Origin: Bradyrhizobium sp. AS23.2
GTDB lineage: Bacteria; Pseudomonadota; Alphaproteobacteria; Rhizobiales; Xanthobacteraceae
Assembly: GCF_001908185.1 (NCBI RefSeq)
Contig: NZ_LGHM01000032.1
Location: 1 to 46,055, forward strand
DNA: 46,055 nucleotides
Direction: 5' to 3'
Below are positions 1 through 8,668 of this stretch, piece by piece. How positions within the stretch are numbered: the stretch's first letter is position 1; every line of letters starts with the position of its first letter. A model generated the notes under the pieces. It was given only the letters and a program-made list of their open reading frames with translations, was not told the origin of the DNA and ran no database searches. The position numbers were made by a program, and so were the translations under genes.

Positions 1-135
<135 letters not shown>

Positions 136-178
136 GCGAGCCGCCTCGACGTGGGATGCGACTGAACTCTCCATTTGC

Positions 179-258
179 GTCATGGCCGGGCCTGTCCCGG
201 CCATCCACGTTCTGGTCGCGCGAAGAACGTGGATGCCCGGCACAAGGCCGGGCATGAC
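179..258. repeat. Long intergenic palindrome (type 1)
   Basis: A near-perfect hairpin: the left arm starts GTCATGGCCGGGC and contains CCATCCACGTTCT, and the right arm contains AGAACGTGGATGCCCGG and ends CCGGGCATGAC. The loop is about 10 nt. It fills the space between the gcdH end and the MBL-fold gene. The form is that of a dispersed palindromic repeat common in Bradyrhizobium genomes (recognised from memory, no search run). An ATG inside it at 182 opens an in-frame extension of the next gene that is unlikely to be used. Confidence 0.75.
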
Positions 259-283
259 GAAGTCAGCAAGGTATGAGCAAGCA

Positions 284-1207
284 ATGTCCGACAACGACGA
301 CGTCCCGTTCAACCGCAACTTTCCGCTGCAGCCCGGCGTCGTCGAGGAAGTGCGCCCCGGCGTGCGGCGTGTGCTCTGTAACAATCCGAGCCCGTTCACT
401 TTCACCGGCACGGTCAGCTACATCGTCGGCAAGGGCAACGTTGCGATCATAGATCCCGGCCCTGACGACGAAGCGCATGCGGCGGCGCTGCTCGATGCGG
501 TGCGCGGCGAGACGGTGAGCCATATCTTCGTTACCCACACCCACCGCGATCATTCGCCGAACACCGCGCGGATCAAGCAGGCAACCGGCGCGCCGGTCTA
601 TGCCGAAGGCCCGCACCGCGCCTCGCGCCCGCGCTTCGAAAGCGAGAAGCACAATCCGGAATCCGGCGCCGACCGCGATTTCGCGCCCGATGTCAGGATC
701 GCCCATGGCGACGTGATCGAAGGGGACGGCTGGCGTCTCGAGGCCGTGGCGACGCCCGGCCACACCGCCAACCATCTCGCATTCGCCTGGCCGGAGCGAA
801 AGTTCAATTTCGTCGGGGACCACGTGATGGGTTGGTCGACCTCGATCGTGGCGCCGCCCGACGGCTCGATGATCGACTACATGGAGTCGCTGGATCGCCT
901 CGCCGCGCGCGAGGAGGATCTCTATTTCTCCGGCCACGGCCCTGAAATCCCGGACGGCCAGCGCTTCGTGCGCTTCCTGATCCGCCACCGCAAGGCGCGC
1001 GAGGCCTCGATTCTGCATCGTCTGGCCAAGGGCGAGGCCGACATCCCGACCATGGTGCGTGCGATCTATATCGGCATCGATCCACGCCTGACGACGGCCG
1101 CCGGCTATTCCGTGCTGGCGCATCTGGAGGATCTGGTCGCCCGTGGCGTCGTGGCGACGGAGGGCGATCCCGTGATCACGGGGACGTACCGAATGGCGAA
1201 CGGCTAG
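284..1207 (+). CDS. MBL-fold metallo-hydrolase
   Basis: A 307-residue metallo-beta-lactamase-fold hydrolase. The zinc-binding motif HTHRDH sits at residues 85-90, followed by the second ligand region in TPGHTANH and by GDHVMGW, and a C-terminal winged-helix-like part (HRKAREASILHRL) as in the LACTB2-like hydrolases. Substrate cannot be told from sequence. The frame is open from an ATG at 182, but that start lies inside an intergenic palindrome and gives a non-conserved leader; ATG 284 begins right after the repeat with MSDNDDVPFNR and is preferred. It follows gcdH by about 150 bp and is probably an independent unit. Confidence 0.85.
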   Translation: MSDNDDVPFNRNFPLQPGVVEEVRPGVRRVLCNNPSPFTFTGTVSYIVGKGNVAIIDPGPDDEAHAAALLDAVRGETVSHIFVTHTHRDHSPNTARIKQATGAPVYAEGPHRASRPRFESEKHNPESGADRDFAPDVRIAHGDVIEGDGWRLEAVATPGHTANHLAFAWPERKFNFVGDHVMGWSTSIVAPPDGSMIDYMESLDRLAAREEDLYFSGHGPEIPDGQRFVRFLIRHRKAREASILHRLAKGEADIPTMVRAIYIGIDPRLTTAAGYSVLAHLEDLVARGVVATEGDPVITGTYRMANG

Positions 1208-1213
1208 CCTCTC

Positions 1214-1338
1214 GTCATTCCGGGGCGATGCGGAGCATCGAGCCCGGAATCCATCGGGCCGCAGCGTTCGTCGATGAATGGATTCTCAGATGCGCAATTG
1301 CGCATCATAGCTCGCGCTGTCGCGCGCCCCGAAATGAC
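1214..1338. repeat. Dispersed repeat, GTCATTCCGGGGC family (type 2)
   Basis: Starts GTCATTCCGGGGC and ends with the inverted copy GCCCCGAAATGAC. The interior has GGAATCCAT, GAATGGATTC and the 14-bp palindrome TGCGCAATTGCGCA at 1291-1304. It is nearly identical in layout to the copy at 34095-34218. It lies between the convergent MBL-fold and DUF1499 genes. A dispersed non-coding element, probably folding into a long hairpin. Confidence 0.8.
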
Positions 1339-1345
1339 AGCGGGA

Positions 1346-2200
1346 CTATTTCTTCACCGTCTTCGCCGGCGCCTTCGGCGGCGTCACCGGCGTCTTCTTC
1401 ACCGGCTTCAGCGCGTCGGCGTCGGCAGCGGTATTGAGATCGTCGATGAACTTGGTGACGCGCGCGGCGTTGCTGCCGAGGTCGCTCTCGAAATAGCGCG
1501 AGGCGGAGCGGATATCGACGCGGGAATCGTCGCCGTCGGGAACGACTCGTATCGAGACGTCCTCGCGGAAGCCCATGATCGGCGTGCGCGCCACCGCTTC
1601 GATGCGGCCGATACGGCGCGGCGGCTGCGGCGCGCGCTCGTCGATGACGAGCCATTTGCGCTTGTTGACGAGCTGGAGCGCGACCGCATAGGCTCGCTCT
1701 GCGGGGATCTCGAGCTCGATCGGCTCGATCTCAGGATAGAACTGACGCTGCTGCTCGGCCGAATAGAGGCCGGCATAAACAGCTGTGTTGGTACCGTCGC
1801 CGGTGCGCAGACGCGCCAGCGCATCGAACCGCGGCGGATCGATCGGATCGGTCGTGACGTCGTGGATCGCCGGCAGCTTGCGGTATTGCAGGCCGAGATA
1901 GGCGGGGTAGGCGAGGATCGCTCCGTTGATCAGGAAGGCGAGCAGGATGCGCCCCATCCCGCGCGAGCCGTTCTGCCAGATCGCGGCAAAGCCGGCGAGC
2001 CCGAACAGGATCGAGAGCCCGGCGATCGCGAGCCCGCCGAAGAAGGTCGCGAGCGCCGGCTTCATCTCGAGGAAGCCGAAGCGGACGATGATGATCGACA
2101 CCAGCACCGCCACCACCGCGAACACAGCCAGATTGCGTGCCCAGCTCGCGAGGCTGGACACGGGCTCCGACTGATAGGGAGCAGAAAACCTGCGGGCCAT
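1346..2200 (-). CDS. DUF1499 family membrane protein
   Basis: A 284-residue protein with three predicted membrane helices in the first ~100 residues (AVFAVVAVLVSIIIVRFGFL; FFGGLAIAGLSILFGLAGF; ILLAFLINGAILAYPAYLGL), then a soluble DUF1499 domain with the typical AYAVALQLVNKRKWLV, EAVARTPIMGFREDVSIRV and DSRVDIRSASRYFESDLGSN, and a Lys/Pro tail. The function of DUF1499 is unknown. A longer frame opens at an ATG at 2317, but that ATG lies in a dispersed repeat (2313-2402); the ATG at 2200, MARRFSAPYQ, is the likely start. Confidence 0.85.
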   Translation of the reverse strand: MARRFSAPYQSEPVSSLASWARNLAVFAVVAVLVSIIIVRFGFLEMKPALATFFGGLAIAGLSILFGLAGFAAIWQNGSRGMGRILLAFLINGAILAYPAYLGLQYRKLPAIHDVTTDPIDPPRFDALARLRTGDGTNTAVYAGLYSAEQQRQFYPEIEPIELEIPAERAYAVALQLVNKRKWLVIDERAPQPPRRIGRIEAVARTPIMGFREDVSIRVVPDGDDSRVDIRSASRYFESDLGSNAARVTKFIDDLNTAADADALKPVKKTPVTPPKAPAKTVKK

Positions 2201-2312
2201 CGGGTGAGCTCTGCCGGGGTCTTGGGGCGGTGCCGGCCGATTTGGCGCGACGATGGGGCGTTGAGACCACGCCCCGGCGGCAAATTCAAGGGAGACCGGA
2301 CTGTTGCTGTCC

Positions 2313-2402
2313 GTCATTCCGGGGCGCCCGAAGGGCGAACCCGGAATCCTAGGATTCCGGGGGGATTCCGGGTCTGGTCCTTGCGGACCATCCCGGAATG
2401 AC
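2313..2402. repeat. Dispersed repeat, GTCATTCCGGGGC family (type 2)
   Basis: A copy of the same element as at 1214-1338 in a shorter form. It begins GTCATTCCGGGGCGCCC, has inner inverted pairs (AATCCTAGGATT; GGTCC/GGACC) and closes with CCCGGAATGAC. It separates the DUF1499 gene from the acyl-CoA ligase gene; both run on the minus strand. Confidence 0.75.
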
Positions 2403-2419
2403 AGTGTGTGCTTGGCCCG

Positions 2420-4048
2420 CTACGCCGCAGCGTTCGGGAAGCGGTAATCCTTGAACTGGTCGCGCAGTGCCGTCTTCAGGATCTTGCCGGTCGCCGTATG
2501 CGGGATGCCGTCGACGAAAGCGACGTCGTCAGGCATCCACCATTTGGCGATCTTGCCGTCCATGTACTTCAGGATGTCCTCGCGGCTCGCCTGCTGGCCC
2601 TGCTTGAGCTGCACGATCAAAAGCGGCCGCTCGTCCCATTTGGGGTGGAACACGCCAATCACGGCGGCTTCCGCCACGGCTGGATGGCCGACCGCAAGGT
2701 TTTCGAGGTCGATCGAGGAGATCCACTCGCCGCCGGACTTGATCACGTCTTTGGAGCGGTCCGTGATCCGCATGTAGCCGTCCTCGTCGATGGTCGAGAC
2801 GTCGCCGGTGTCGAAGAAGCCGTCCTCGTCGAGGATGTTGGTGTCGACACGGTAATAGGCCTTGGCGACGGCGGGGCCGGAGACCTTGAGGCGGCCGAAG
2901 GTCTTGCCGTCCCAGGGCAGCTCCTTGCCGGCATCATCGGTGATCTTCATCTGCACGGCGAAGGGCGCATAGCCCTGCATCTGCAGAACGTCGAGCCGCG
3001 CATCGCCGGTCGCATTCTGGAACGGCGGCTTCAGCGCCGCGACACTGCCGATCGGGCTCATCTCGGTCATGCCCCAGGCGTGGCGGACGCTCGAGCCCAT
3101 GTCGAGGAAGGCCTGGATCATCGAGCGCGGCATCGCCGAGCCGCCGCAGATCACCATCTTCAGGTCCGGCAGTTTCAGATTATTGGCGGCCATGTGCTGG
3201 ATCAGCATCAGCCACACCGTGGGCACACCCGCGGTGTGGGTCACCTTCTCGGTCGAGAGCAGCTCGTAGACCGAGGCGCCGTCGAGCTTGGCGCCGGGCA
3301 TGACCAGCTTGGTGCCCTGCGATGGCGCGGAGAAGGCGATGCCCCAGCTATTGGCATGGAATAGCGGAACCACCGGCAGCATCGTCTCGGACGCGCTGGT
3401 GCCGAGCGCGTCGACATTGTTCGCCATCAGCGCGTGCAGCACGTTGGAGCGATGCGAATACAGCACGCCCTTCGGATCGCCCGTGGTGCCGGAAGTGTAG
3501 CACATCGCGGCTGCTGTGTTCTCGTCAAAGTCCTTCCATTTGAACTTGCCGTCGGCCTCCGCGATCCAGTCCTCGTAGGCGACCACATTCTTCAGCGTGG
3601 TCTGCGGCATGTGCGCCTTGTCGGTGAGCACGACGTAGCGTTCCACGCTTCCCAGCTTGTCGGCGATCTTCTCCAGGACCGGAACGAAGGTGATGTCGGT
3701 CATCACGATGCGGTCCTGCGCATGGTTGATGATCCAGGCGATCTGCTCGGGGAAAAGACGGGGATTGACGGTATGGCAGATGGCGCCGATCCCCATGATG
3801 CCGTACCAGACTTCGAGGTGGCGCCAGGTGTTCCAGGCGATGGTGGCGACGCGGTCGCCGAATTTGATGCCGTCGCGCTCCAGCATCTGCGAGACCTTGA
3901 GCGCGCGCTTGTGGACTTCGGCATAAGTGGTGCGATGGATCGGTCCCTCGACCGATCGCGTGACAACCTCCTGCTTGCCATGAATCTTCGCGGCGTGTTC
4001 GATGATCCGGTGGCAGAGCAGGGGCCAGTCTTGCATCAAACCAAGCAT
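2420..4048 (-). CDS. Long/medium-chain fatty-acid--CoA ligase
   Basis: A 542-residue member of the ANL adenylating enzymes, which activate a carboxylic acid with ATP and transfer it to coenzyme A. Motifs in order: the P-loop [11 protein letters not shown] at about residues 184-194, [10 protein letters not shown] (A5), [20 protein letters not shown] (A7) with the ribose-binding Asp, [16 protein letters not shown] (A8 hinge) and the C-terminal TATGKILK with the catalytic Lys. Length is normal for the FadD3/medium-chain type. Chain-length preference cannot be read from sequence. It is transcribed alone, divergent from the extensin-like gene 63 bp away. Confidence 0.9.
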   Translation of the reverse strand: MLGLMQDWPLLCHRIIEHAAKIHGKQEVVTRSVEGPIHRTTYAEVHKRALKVSQMLERDGIKFGDRVATIAWNTWRHLEVWYGIMGIGAICHTVNPRLFPEQIAWIINHAQDRIVMTDITFVPVLEKIADKLGSVERYVVLTDKAHMPQTTLKNVVAYEDWIAEADGKFKWKDFDENTAAAMCYTSGTTGDPKGVLYSHRSNVLHALMANNVDALGTSASETMLPVVPLFHANSWGIAFSAPSQGTKLVMPGAKLDGASVYELLSTEKVTHTAGVPTVWLMLIQHMAANNLKLPDLKMVICGGSAMPRSMIQAFLDMGSSVRHAWGMTEMSPIGSVAALKPPFQNATGDARLDVLQMQGYAPFAVQMKITDDAGKELPWDGKTFGRLKVSGPAVAKAYYRVDTNILDEDGFFDTGDVSTIDEDGYMRITDRSKDVIKSGGEWISSIDLENLAVGHPAVAEAAVIGVFHPKWDERPLLIVQLKQGQQASREDILKYMDGKIAKWWMPDDVAFVDGIPHTATGKILKTALRDQFKDYRFPNAAA

Positions 4049-4111
4049 TCAGACATTCCTCCGAGAAGCCGCTGGGCGCGTTGTCGCTCAGCGCAGGGCC
4101 AAAGAATTGTC

Positions 4112-5227
4112 ATGAGTTTTAGCCTGCCGGACTTTCGCCGCAAATGGTCTTATCGCGGCAATATGTCCGCCGGTGCGGCAATGGTTACCGTCGCGCTCGG
4201 GCTGTCGCTTGTGCTCGCCGATAGGGCGGAGGCGAGAAAGTATGCTCCGCCGCTGGATATTTTCGGCATTGGTCCGCCGCGGCCGCGTGCGGCGGTTCAT
4301 TCGGCCAAGACCCCCTTACCCAAGACCCCGTTACCCAAGATCCCCTTACCGAAACCCCGCCCCGAGGAGGCCCCCAAAGCATCTGACGAGCCCGCGCCGG
4401 AGGCCGAGGGCAAGCCTTCCCCCGACAAGCCTGGCGCCGAGAAGCCTGCCGAGGCGGCGCCGTCACCCGAGAAACAGGCCTCGGCCTGCCGGCTGGCGCT
4501 GACCGACGACATCGCGATCGCGCCCTCGATCCCGGATATCCGCGGCCCCGGTGGCTGCGGCGGCGAGGATCTGGTACGGCTCGAAGCCATCGTGTTGCCG
4601 GACAAGCGCAAAGTGGCGGTCAAGCCGGCGGCGATCCTTCGCTGCACCATGGCATCCGCCATCGCCGACTGGGTACGCAAGGACATGGTGCCGCTGGCCG
4701 CGCGCCTCGGCTCGACCATCAGCGATCTCGACAATTTCGATTCCTTCGAGTGCCGCGGCCGCAACCGCATTGTCGGCGCCATGCTGTCCGAGCACGGCAA
4801 GGCCAACGCCCTCGACGTCCGCGCCATCAAGCTCGCCAACGGGCAGTCGATCGGCCTGACCGACCGCACCGTGTCCCGCGACGTGCGCGAGCGGGTGCTG
4901 CATTCGGTCTGCTCGCGCTTCTCCACCGTGCTCGGGCCCGGCTCGGACTGGTATCACGAGGACCATATCCATCTCGACCTGGCGCAGCGGCGCAACGACT
5001 ACCGGATCTGCCAGTGGAACGTCTGGGATCCCCTGCCGCAAGTCGCCCCGCTTCTGCCCGTGGAACGGCCCGAGGAGGCGCCACCGCGCGAGGTCGCCGC
5101 CAAGCCTGAAGCAAAGGATGGAGCCGATGACGAGGCGGCGGAGAAATCCCCTGCGCCCGCGGACAAGTCGGCGGCCGACGGCAACAAAGCCCAGCCACGC
5201 AAGCCGGCAACAAAAAAGCGCCGGTGA
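4112..5227 (+). CDS. Extensin-like C-terminal domain protein (exported)
   Basis: A 371-residue exported protein. The N-terminus has a hydrophobic stretch after basic residues (MSAGAAMVTVALGLSLVLA) ending near ADRAEA, read as a signal peptide or anchor. Residues ~70-130 are Pro/Lys/Ala rich with a short tandem KTPLPKTPLPKIPLPKP. The folded part is an extensin-like domain (PF06904) with NFDSFECRGRNR, ALDVRAIKLANG and WYHEDHIHLDLAQRRNDYR, including the conserved His/Asp set of LAS-type peptidoglycan hydrolase relatives. A Pro/Ala/Lys-rich tail follows. Facing it is an L,D-transpeptidase, which supports a role in cell-wall remodelling (inference). The frame is open far upstream, antisense to the ligase; ATG 4112 is the first start clear of that gene. 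Confidence 0.85.
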   Translation: MSFSLPDFRRKWSYRGNMSAGAAMVTVALGLSLVLADRAEARKYAPPLDIFGIGPPRPRAAVHSAKTPLPKTPLPKIPLPKPRPEEAPKASDEPAPEAEGKPSPDKPGAEKPAEAAPSPEKQASACRLALTDDIAIAPSIPDIRGPGGCGGEDLVRLEAIVLPDKRKVAVKPAAILRCTMASAIADWVRKDMVPLAARLGSTISDLDNFDSFECRGRNRIVGAMLSEHGKANALDVRAIKLANGQSIGLTDRTVSRDVRERVLHSVCSRFSTVLGPGSDWYHEDHIHLDLAQRRNDYRICQWNVWDPLPQVAPLLPVERPEEAPPREVAAKPEAKDGADDEAAEKSPAPADKSAADGNKAQPRKPATKKRR

Positions 5228-5240
5228 AACCGGCGCTTTT
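5214..5240. terminator. Bidirectional intrinsic terminator shared by convergent genes
   Basis: A perfect hairpin: AAAAGCGCCGGT, loop GAA, ACCGGCGCTTTT. It is flanked by A6 on the left and T4 on the right, so it can end transcripts in both directions. The TGA stop of the extensin-like gene (5225-5227) lies at the stem top and loop. The convergent L,D-transpeptidase gene ends 23 bp to the right. Confidence 0.85.
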
Positions 5241-5262
5241 CCAAAGTCTCAGGCAAGACCGG

Positions 5263-5943
5263 TTAGTAAGAAGTACCGGAACCGCCACCCTGGAGCGCGA
5301 GGCGCGAATTGTAGGGCGAGTCGCCATGCTTCGGCTCGAGCACGACGACGATGGTACCGACCTTGACGCGGTTATAGAGGTCGATTGCGTCCTCGTTGGT
5401 CAGGCGGATGCAGCCCGACGAGATCGAGGCGCCGATATATTCCGGCTGGTTGGTGCCGTGGATGCGGAACAGCGTGTCCTTGCCACCGGAGTAGAGATAC
5501 ATCGCGCGGGAGCCCATCGGATTGTCCGGACCGGGCGCGACATAGGTCGGCACACCCAGGCGCGAGATCTCGCCCGGGGTGGGATGCCAGGCCGGCCACT
5601 CGGTCATGCTGCCGACCTTGGCGATGCCGGACCATGCCATGGCTTCTTCGCCGACGGTGATGCCGTAGCGGATCGCCTTGCCACCATCCAGCACGTAGTA
5701 GAGATAGTGGTTGTCGGAATCGACCACGATAGAGCCCGGCGACTCCTTGCGGTGGTACTCGACGATGGCGCGGCGGAACGGCTCCGCAACCGGGGTATTT
5801 TCATACCGTACCTTGGCGAGGAGTTCCTTGTCCTTCTGCTTGAAGGCCTTGGTATCGGTCGCCTCAAAATGTGTGGCCTGCATGCAGCCCGACAGCATCA
5901 GGCCAGCGGCCAAAATACCCAGCGTAACTTTCAGCGACGACAT
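5263..5943 (-). CDS. L,D-transpeptidase (YkuD), lipoprotein
   Basis: A 226-residue protein. Its N-terminus MSSLKVTLGILAAGLMLSGC is a lipoprotein signal peptide with lipobox LSGC (Cys20). The YkuD domain occupies the C-terminal half: HGTNQPEYIG with the catalytic-site His at 162 and SSGCIRLTN with the nucleophile Cys178. Family enzymes make 3-3 peptidoglycan crosslinks or attach proteins to the stem peptide; which of these applies here is not visible. Length is typical of the short rhizobial YkuD lipoproteins. It converges with the extensin-like gene and shares its terminator. Confidence 0.92.
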   Translation of the reverse strand: MSSLKVTLGILAAGLMLSGCMQATHFEATDTKAFKQKDKELLAKVRYENTPVAEPFRRAIVEYHRKESPGSIVVDSDNHYLYYVLDGGKAIRYGITVGEEAMAWSGIAKVGSMTEWPAWHPTPGEISRLGVPTYVAPGPDNPMGSRAMYLYSGGKDTLFRIHGTNQPEYIGASISSGCIRLTNEDAIDLYNRVKVGTIVVVLEPKHGDSPYNSRLALQGGGSGTSY

Positions 5944-6269
5944 GATTTGGTTCCAATCGACAACGACAAGCTTTCGTGGGCCGAGCCAGGCCCAAAAACC
6001 ACGACTCCGTTGAGGCTATTATCGTTGAAATCTGCCACAATTCCAGCGTTTCGGACCCTTTCCCGCGCTGCGAGACCCAAGCTGTGGTTTTTTTGCCGCA
6101 AGTTTTGCGGCCTTGGGCTGGTTTTTGGGCAAAGAATGCTGAACTGTCGATTCCGTGCCACGGTGCCGCCAAAAATGCAGGCGCGTCGCTGATGCGCTTG
6201 TCATCATGAACTTGCCAGAATCGCGCTAAGGGCTGTCACTCTGCCGCAGGCCCCCTCCTGGAGTTGTGC
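5944..6269. other. Intergenic region between divergent genes
   Basis: A 326-bp gap between the L,D-transpeptidase start and the corA start, so it should hold both promoters. A hairpin GCCGCAA-GTT-TTGCGGC follows a T7 run at about 6100-6116; in neither direction is it followed by a T run, so it is not a standard terminator. A GGAG Shine-Dalgarno sequence lies about 7 nt before the corA ATG. No gene or RNA was recognised. Confidence 0.5.
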
Positions 6270-7247
6270 ATGTTTTCTGTCTTCCTTCCCTTCGAGGGCT
6301 CCCTCAAGAAGGCGGTTATCGACGATCTCGGGGCCCTGCCGGAGCATGCGGTCTGGATCGACCTGGTCAACCCGACCGCGGCCGAGGACAAGGCGGTGGA
6401 GCGGCTGGCGGGCATCGCCATCCCGACCCGGGAAGACATGCAGGAGATCGAGATCTCCAGCCGCCTCTATATCGAGAACAGCGCGCGCTACATGACCGCG
6501 ACGCTGATGTGCCACTCCGATACCGACATGCCCCGGACCACGGCGGTAACCTTCATCCTCGGCGACCACCGCCTGGTGACGGTGCGCTACGACCTGCCGA
6601 AGCCGTTCGCCCTGGTCGAGGCCAAGCTCGCCCGCTCCTGCACGCCGTCCATTACCGGCGAGATGGTGCTGATGGAACTGCTGGACGCCGTGATCGACCG
6701 CTGCGCCGACATTCTGGAGCGCTGCGGTGCCGAGATCGACCAGGTCTCGCACGACATCTTCGAGCCCGAGAGCGAGCGCCATGGCCACGCCAAGCAGTAT
6801 TCGCAGATCCTGATCTCAATTGGCCGCAAGGGCGATTTGACCTCGAAGGTTCGCGAGAGCCTGGTCTCGATCGGCCGCGTCGTCACCTTCCTCTCCGCTG
6901 TGGTAGAGGGCGTGAAGTGGTCGAAGGACATGCGCGAGCAGCTCAAGACCATGCAGCGCGACGTCGCCTCGCTGACCGACCATGCCTCCTATCTCTCCAA
7001 CAAGATTACCTTCGTGCTCGACGCCATGCTCGGTGTCGTCAACCTCGAGCAGAACAACATCATCAAGCTGTTTTCGGTTATGGCTGTTGTCCTGATGCCG
7101 CCGACGCTGATCGCCTCGATCTACGGCATGAACTTCAAGGTGATGCCGGAACTCGAATGGGTCCACGGCTATCCGATGGCGCTGGTGATGATGCTGACCG
7201 CCGCCGTCGTCCCGTACTGGATCTTCAAGTGGAAGAAGTGGCTGTAG
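6270..7247 (+). CDS. corA: CorA-family magnesium/divalent cation transporter
   Basis: A 325-residue inner-membrane channel protein. The long N-terminal cytoplasmic domain is followed by two C-terminal helices; the family signature GMN is at residues 286-288 within IYGMNFKVMPEL, between helix 1 (LFSVMAVVLMPPTLIASI) and helix 2 (MALVMMLTAAVVPYWIF). The C-terminus FKWKKWL is the usual basic end. CorA pentamers import Mg2+ down its gradient. ATG 6270 has a GGAG Shine-Dalgarno about 7 nt upstream; an in-frame TTG two codons earlier is less likely. The stop codon overlaps by one base the start of a palindromic repeat. Confidence 0.92.
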   Translation: MFSVFLPFEGSLKKAVIDDLGALPEHAVWIDLVNPTAAEDKAVERLAGIAIPTREDMQEIEISSRLYIENSARYMTATLMCHSDTDMPRTTAVTFILGDHRLVTVRYDLPKPFALVEAKLARSCTPSITGEMVLMELLDAVIDRCADILERCGAEIDQVSHDIFEPESERHGHAKQYSQILISIGRKGDLTSKVRESLVSIGRVVTFLSAVVEGVKWSKDMREQLKTMQRDVASLTDHASYLSNKITFVLDAMLGVVNLEQNNIIKLFSVMAVVLMPPTLIASIYGMNFKVMPELEWVHGYPMALVMMLTAAVVPYWIFKWKKWL

Positions 7248-7342
7248 AGCATGATCCGGACCCGGAGGGCCGCGTTAGCGTAAAGTGCGAAGCGGTTTTC
7301 CCTCGCGACAAACTGAGAACGCGTTTGCGCGGAGATCATGCT
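7247..7342. repeat. Dispersed palindrome, AGCATGATC family (type 3)
   Basis: Left end AGCATGATCCGGACC, inner AAGTGCGAAGCGGTTTTCC, right end GATCATGCT, the inverted copy of the left end. It carries an internal insertion of about 45 bp relative to the compact copy at 31224-31273. It lies directly after corA and may act as the 3' hairpin of that transcript. Confidence 0.75.
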
Positions 7343-7576
7343 TAGAACGACAGCCTGACGCTCGTGACGATCCATGCCACTCTAGCAAGATACCTACCGA
7401 GACCTTACGCCGGTCGCAGAGACATGGTGGTTGGTGTCGCAGAATAGAGCGGGATTGAGGCCGCGCGGTGATGCGGGCGCTTCGCCCCAATTGCTCCGGT
7501 AAAATTTGAGCGGTGGGCTGAACTTTTGCGCGAAACTTGTCTGCGATAAGCAGCGGGTTAGCCGCGAGGAACAACC

Positions 7577-7795
7577 ATGGTTGAAAAACACATAACGACG
7601 CCCCGCAACGTCATCGATCTGACGAGCTATCGTCAGGTCCTGGCGAGCGGCAAGGCGCCGTCGTTGTCGGCGCGGATGTGCCGGCACTGTGGTGCTCCGC
7701 TGCTCGATGGCGAGAACGACGACGACTGCTCGACTGCAATCAACGTGGCCGCTCCACGGCTGCGCGAACGGTCGCGTCGGATTCGAGTCGATTGA
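7577..7795 (+). CDS. Small protein with a Cys-rich CxxC motif
   Basis: A 72-residue protein of unknown function. The middle holds MCRHCGAPLLDGENDDDCS, a CxxC pair followed by a third Cys and several acidic residues, which could bind a metal (inference). The rest is basic at the C-terminus (RLRERSRRIRVD). The ATG at 7577 follows a GAGGA Shine-Dalgarno by about 5 nt, which supports a real gene. It stands alone, converging on the methyltransferase gene. No family is assigned. Confidence 0.65.
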   Translation: MVEKHITTPRNVIDLTSYRQVLASGKAPSLSARMCRHCGAPLLDGENDDDCSTAINVAAPRLRERSRRIRVD

Positions 7796-7876
7796 GGAAC
7801 GGAAGGAAGGGCGGGCGATCCAGGTCTTGCGGCGGCGTTGTCTGGATCGCCTTGCTTCCGCTCTTCGGCAAATCAA

Positions 7877-8647
7877 CTAGCGTTTCACGATCTGCGCCGT
7901 CGAGACAATGGTCTCGGCGATGACGCCATCGCGGCTGAACGAAGCCAGGTGCGCTTCGACATCACGCAGCATCGCCTCGACGTTGTCGCCCAATGCATCC
8001 GGCGAGGACGACGAGTAGGTGAGTGTGCGCTGCGCCAGGTCCTGCACGCTGACCAGATGGCTGGTCTCGACTGTGACGAGCTCCATGAGCTGAAACGAGC
8101 TGCAGCGAAAGAACGCGGGAAGGTCGCGATGGGTCCGCGTGCCCTTGCCGGCCTCCTCCCAGAGCTTGGCCGGCGACCAGCGGCGGCGGACTTCATTGTA
8201 ACCATCGAGCCACGGGTTGCGGCCGTCGGTGCCGGAGAACGAGGCGCAGATCACGATCGCGCCGTCGCGTGCGACCAGCCGATCGAACAGCGCGATCGTC
8301 AGGTCGCGATCCATCCAGTGCAGTGCTCGCCCGATCGTCACAACGTCGAAGGTGCCGATGTCGAGGGCAAGCGTCTCGGCCTTGCCCTCGATCAGCGTGA
8401 GCGCATGGCCTGCAGATGCAGCCGCGCGGCGCGCGGCCTCGAGCATTGCGGGTTCAGGGTCGACGCCTACGATGCGGCCGACATAGCCGGCGAAGCCCAG
8501 CGCCAGCAGTCCGGGTCCGGTGCCGAGGTCGATCAAGGCGCTTCGCTTGGAGAGGCCGAGCTTTTGCGCGGCGCTACGGAAAAATTCTGGCGGATAAGGC
8601 GGCCGCAAGTGCTCGTAGAGTGACGCTGTGCTCGCGAACCGGCCCAT
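7877..8647 (-). CDS. Class I SAM-dependent methyltransferase
   Basis: A 256-residue methyltransferase of the Methyltransf_11/25 kind. The SAM-binding motif I DLGTGPG is at residues 40-46, the acidic end of beta 2 is VGVDPEP, and motif post-I/II includes EGKAETLALDIGTFDVVTIG. The N-terminus FASTASLYEHLRPPYPPEFF resembles UbiE/small-molecule methyltransferases that act on unknown substrates. It lies 21 bp downstream of the SDR gene on the same strand, and the two with pdxH form a likely minus-strand transcription unit. Confidence 0.85.
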   Translation of the reverse strand: MGRFASTASLYEHLRPPYPPEFFRSAAQKLGLSKRSALIDLGTGPGLLALGFAGYVGRIVGVDPEPAMLEAARRAAASAGHALTLIEGKAETLALDIGTFDVVTIGRALHWMDRDLTIALFDRLVARDGAIVICASFSGTDGRNPWLDGYNEVRRRWSPAKLWEEAGKGTRTHRDLPAFFRCSSFQLMELVTVETSHLVSVQDLAQRTLTYSSSSPDALGDNVEAMLRDVEAHLASFSRDGVIAETIVSTAQIVKR

Positions 8648-8668
8648 CCTCCGCCTTACGTCTTCTGC

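Noticed and set aside
1274..2401. A 375-codon plus-strand frame opposite the DUF1499 gene
   Set aside because: Runs through two dispersed repeats and has an Arg/Asp-rich antisense composition.
6100..6116. Hairpin GCCGCAA-GTT-TTGCGGC as a terminator
   Set aside because: The T run is on the 5' side on the plus strand and becomes an A run 3' on the minus strand, so it does not make an intrinsic terminator in either direction.
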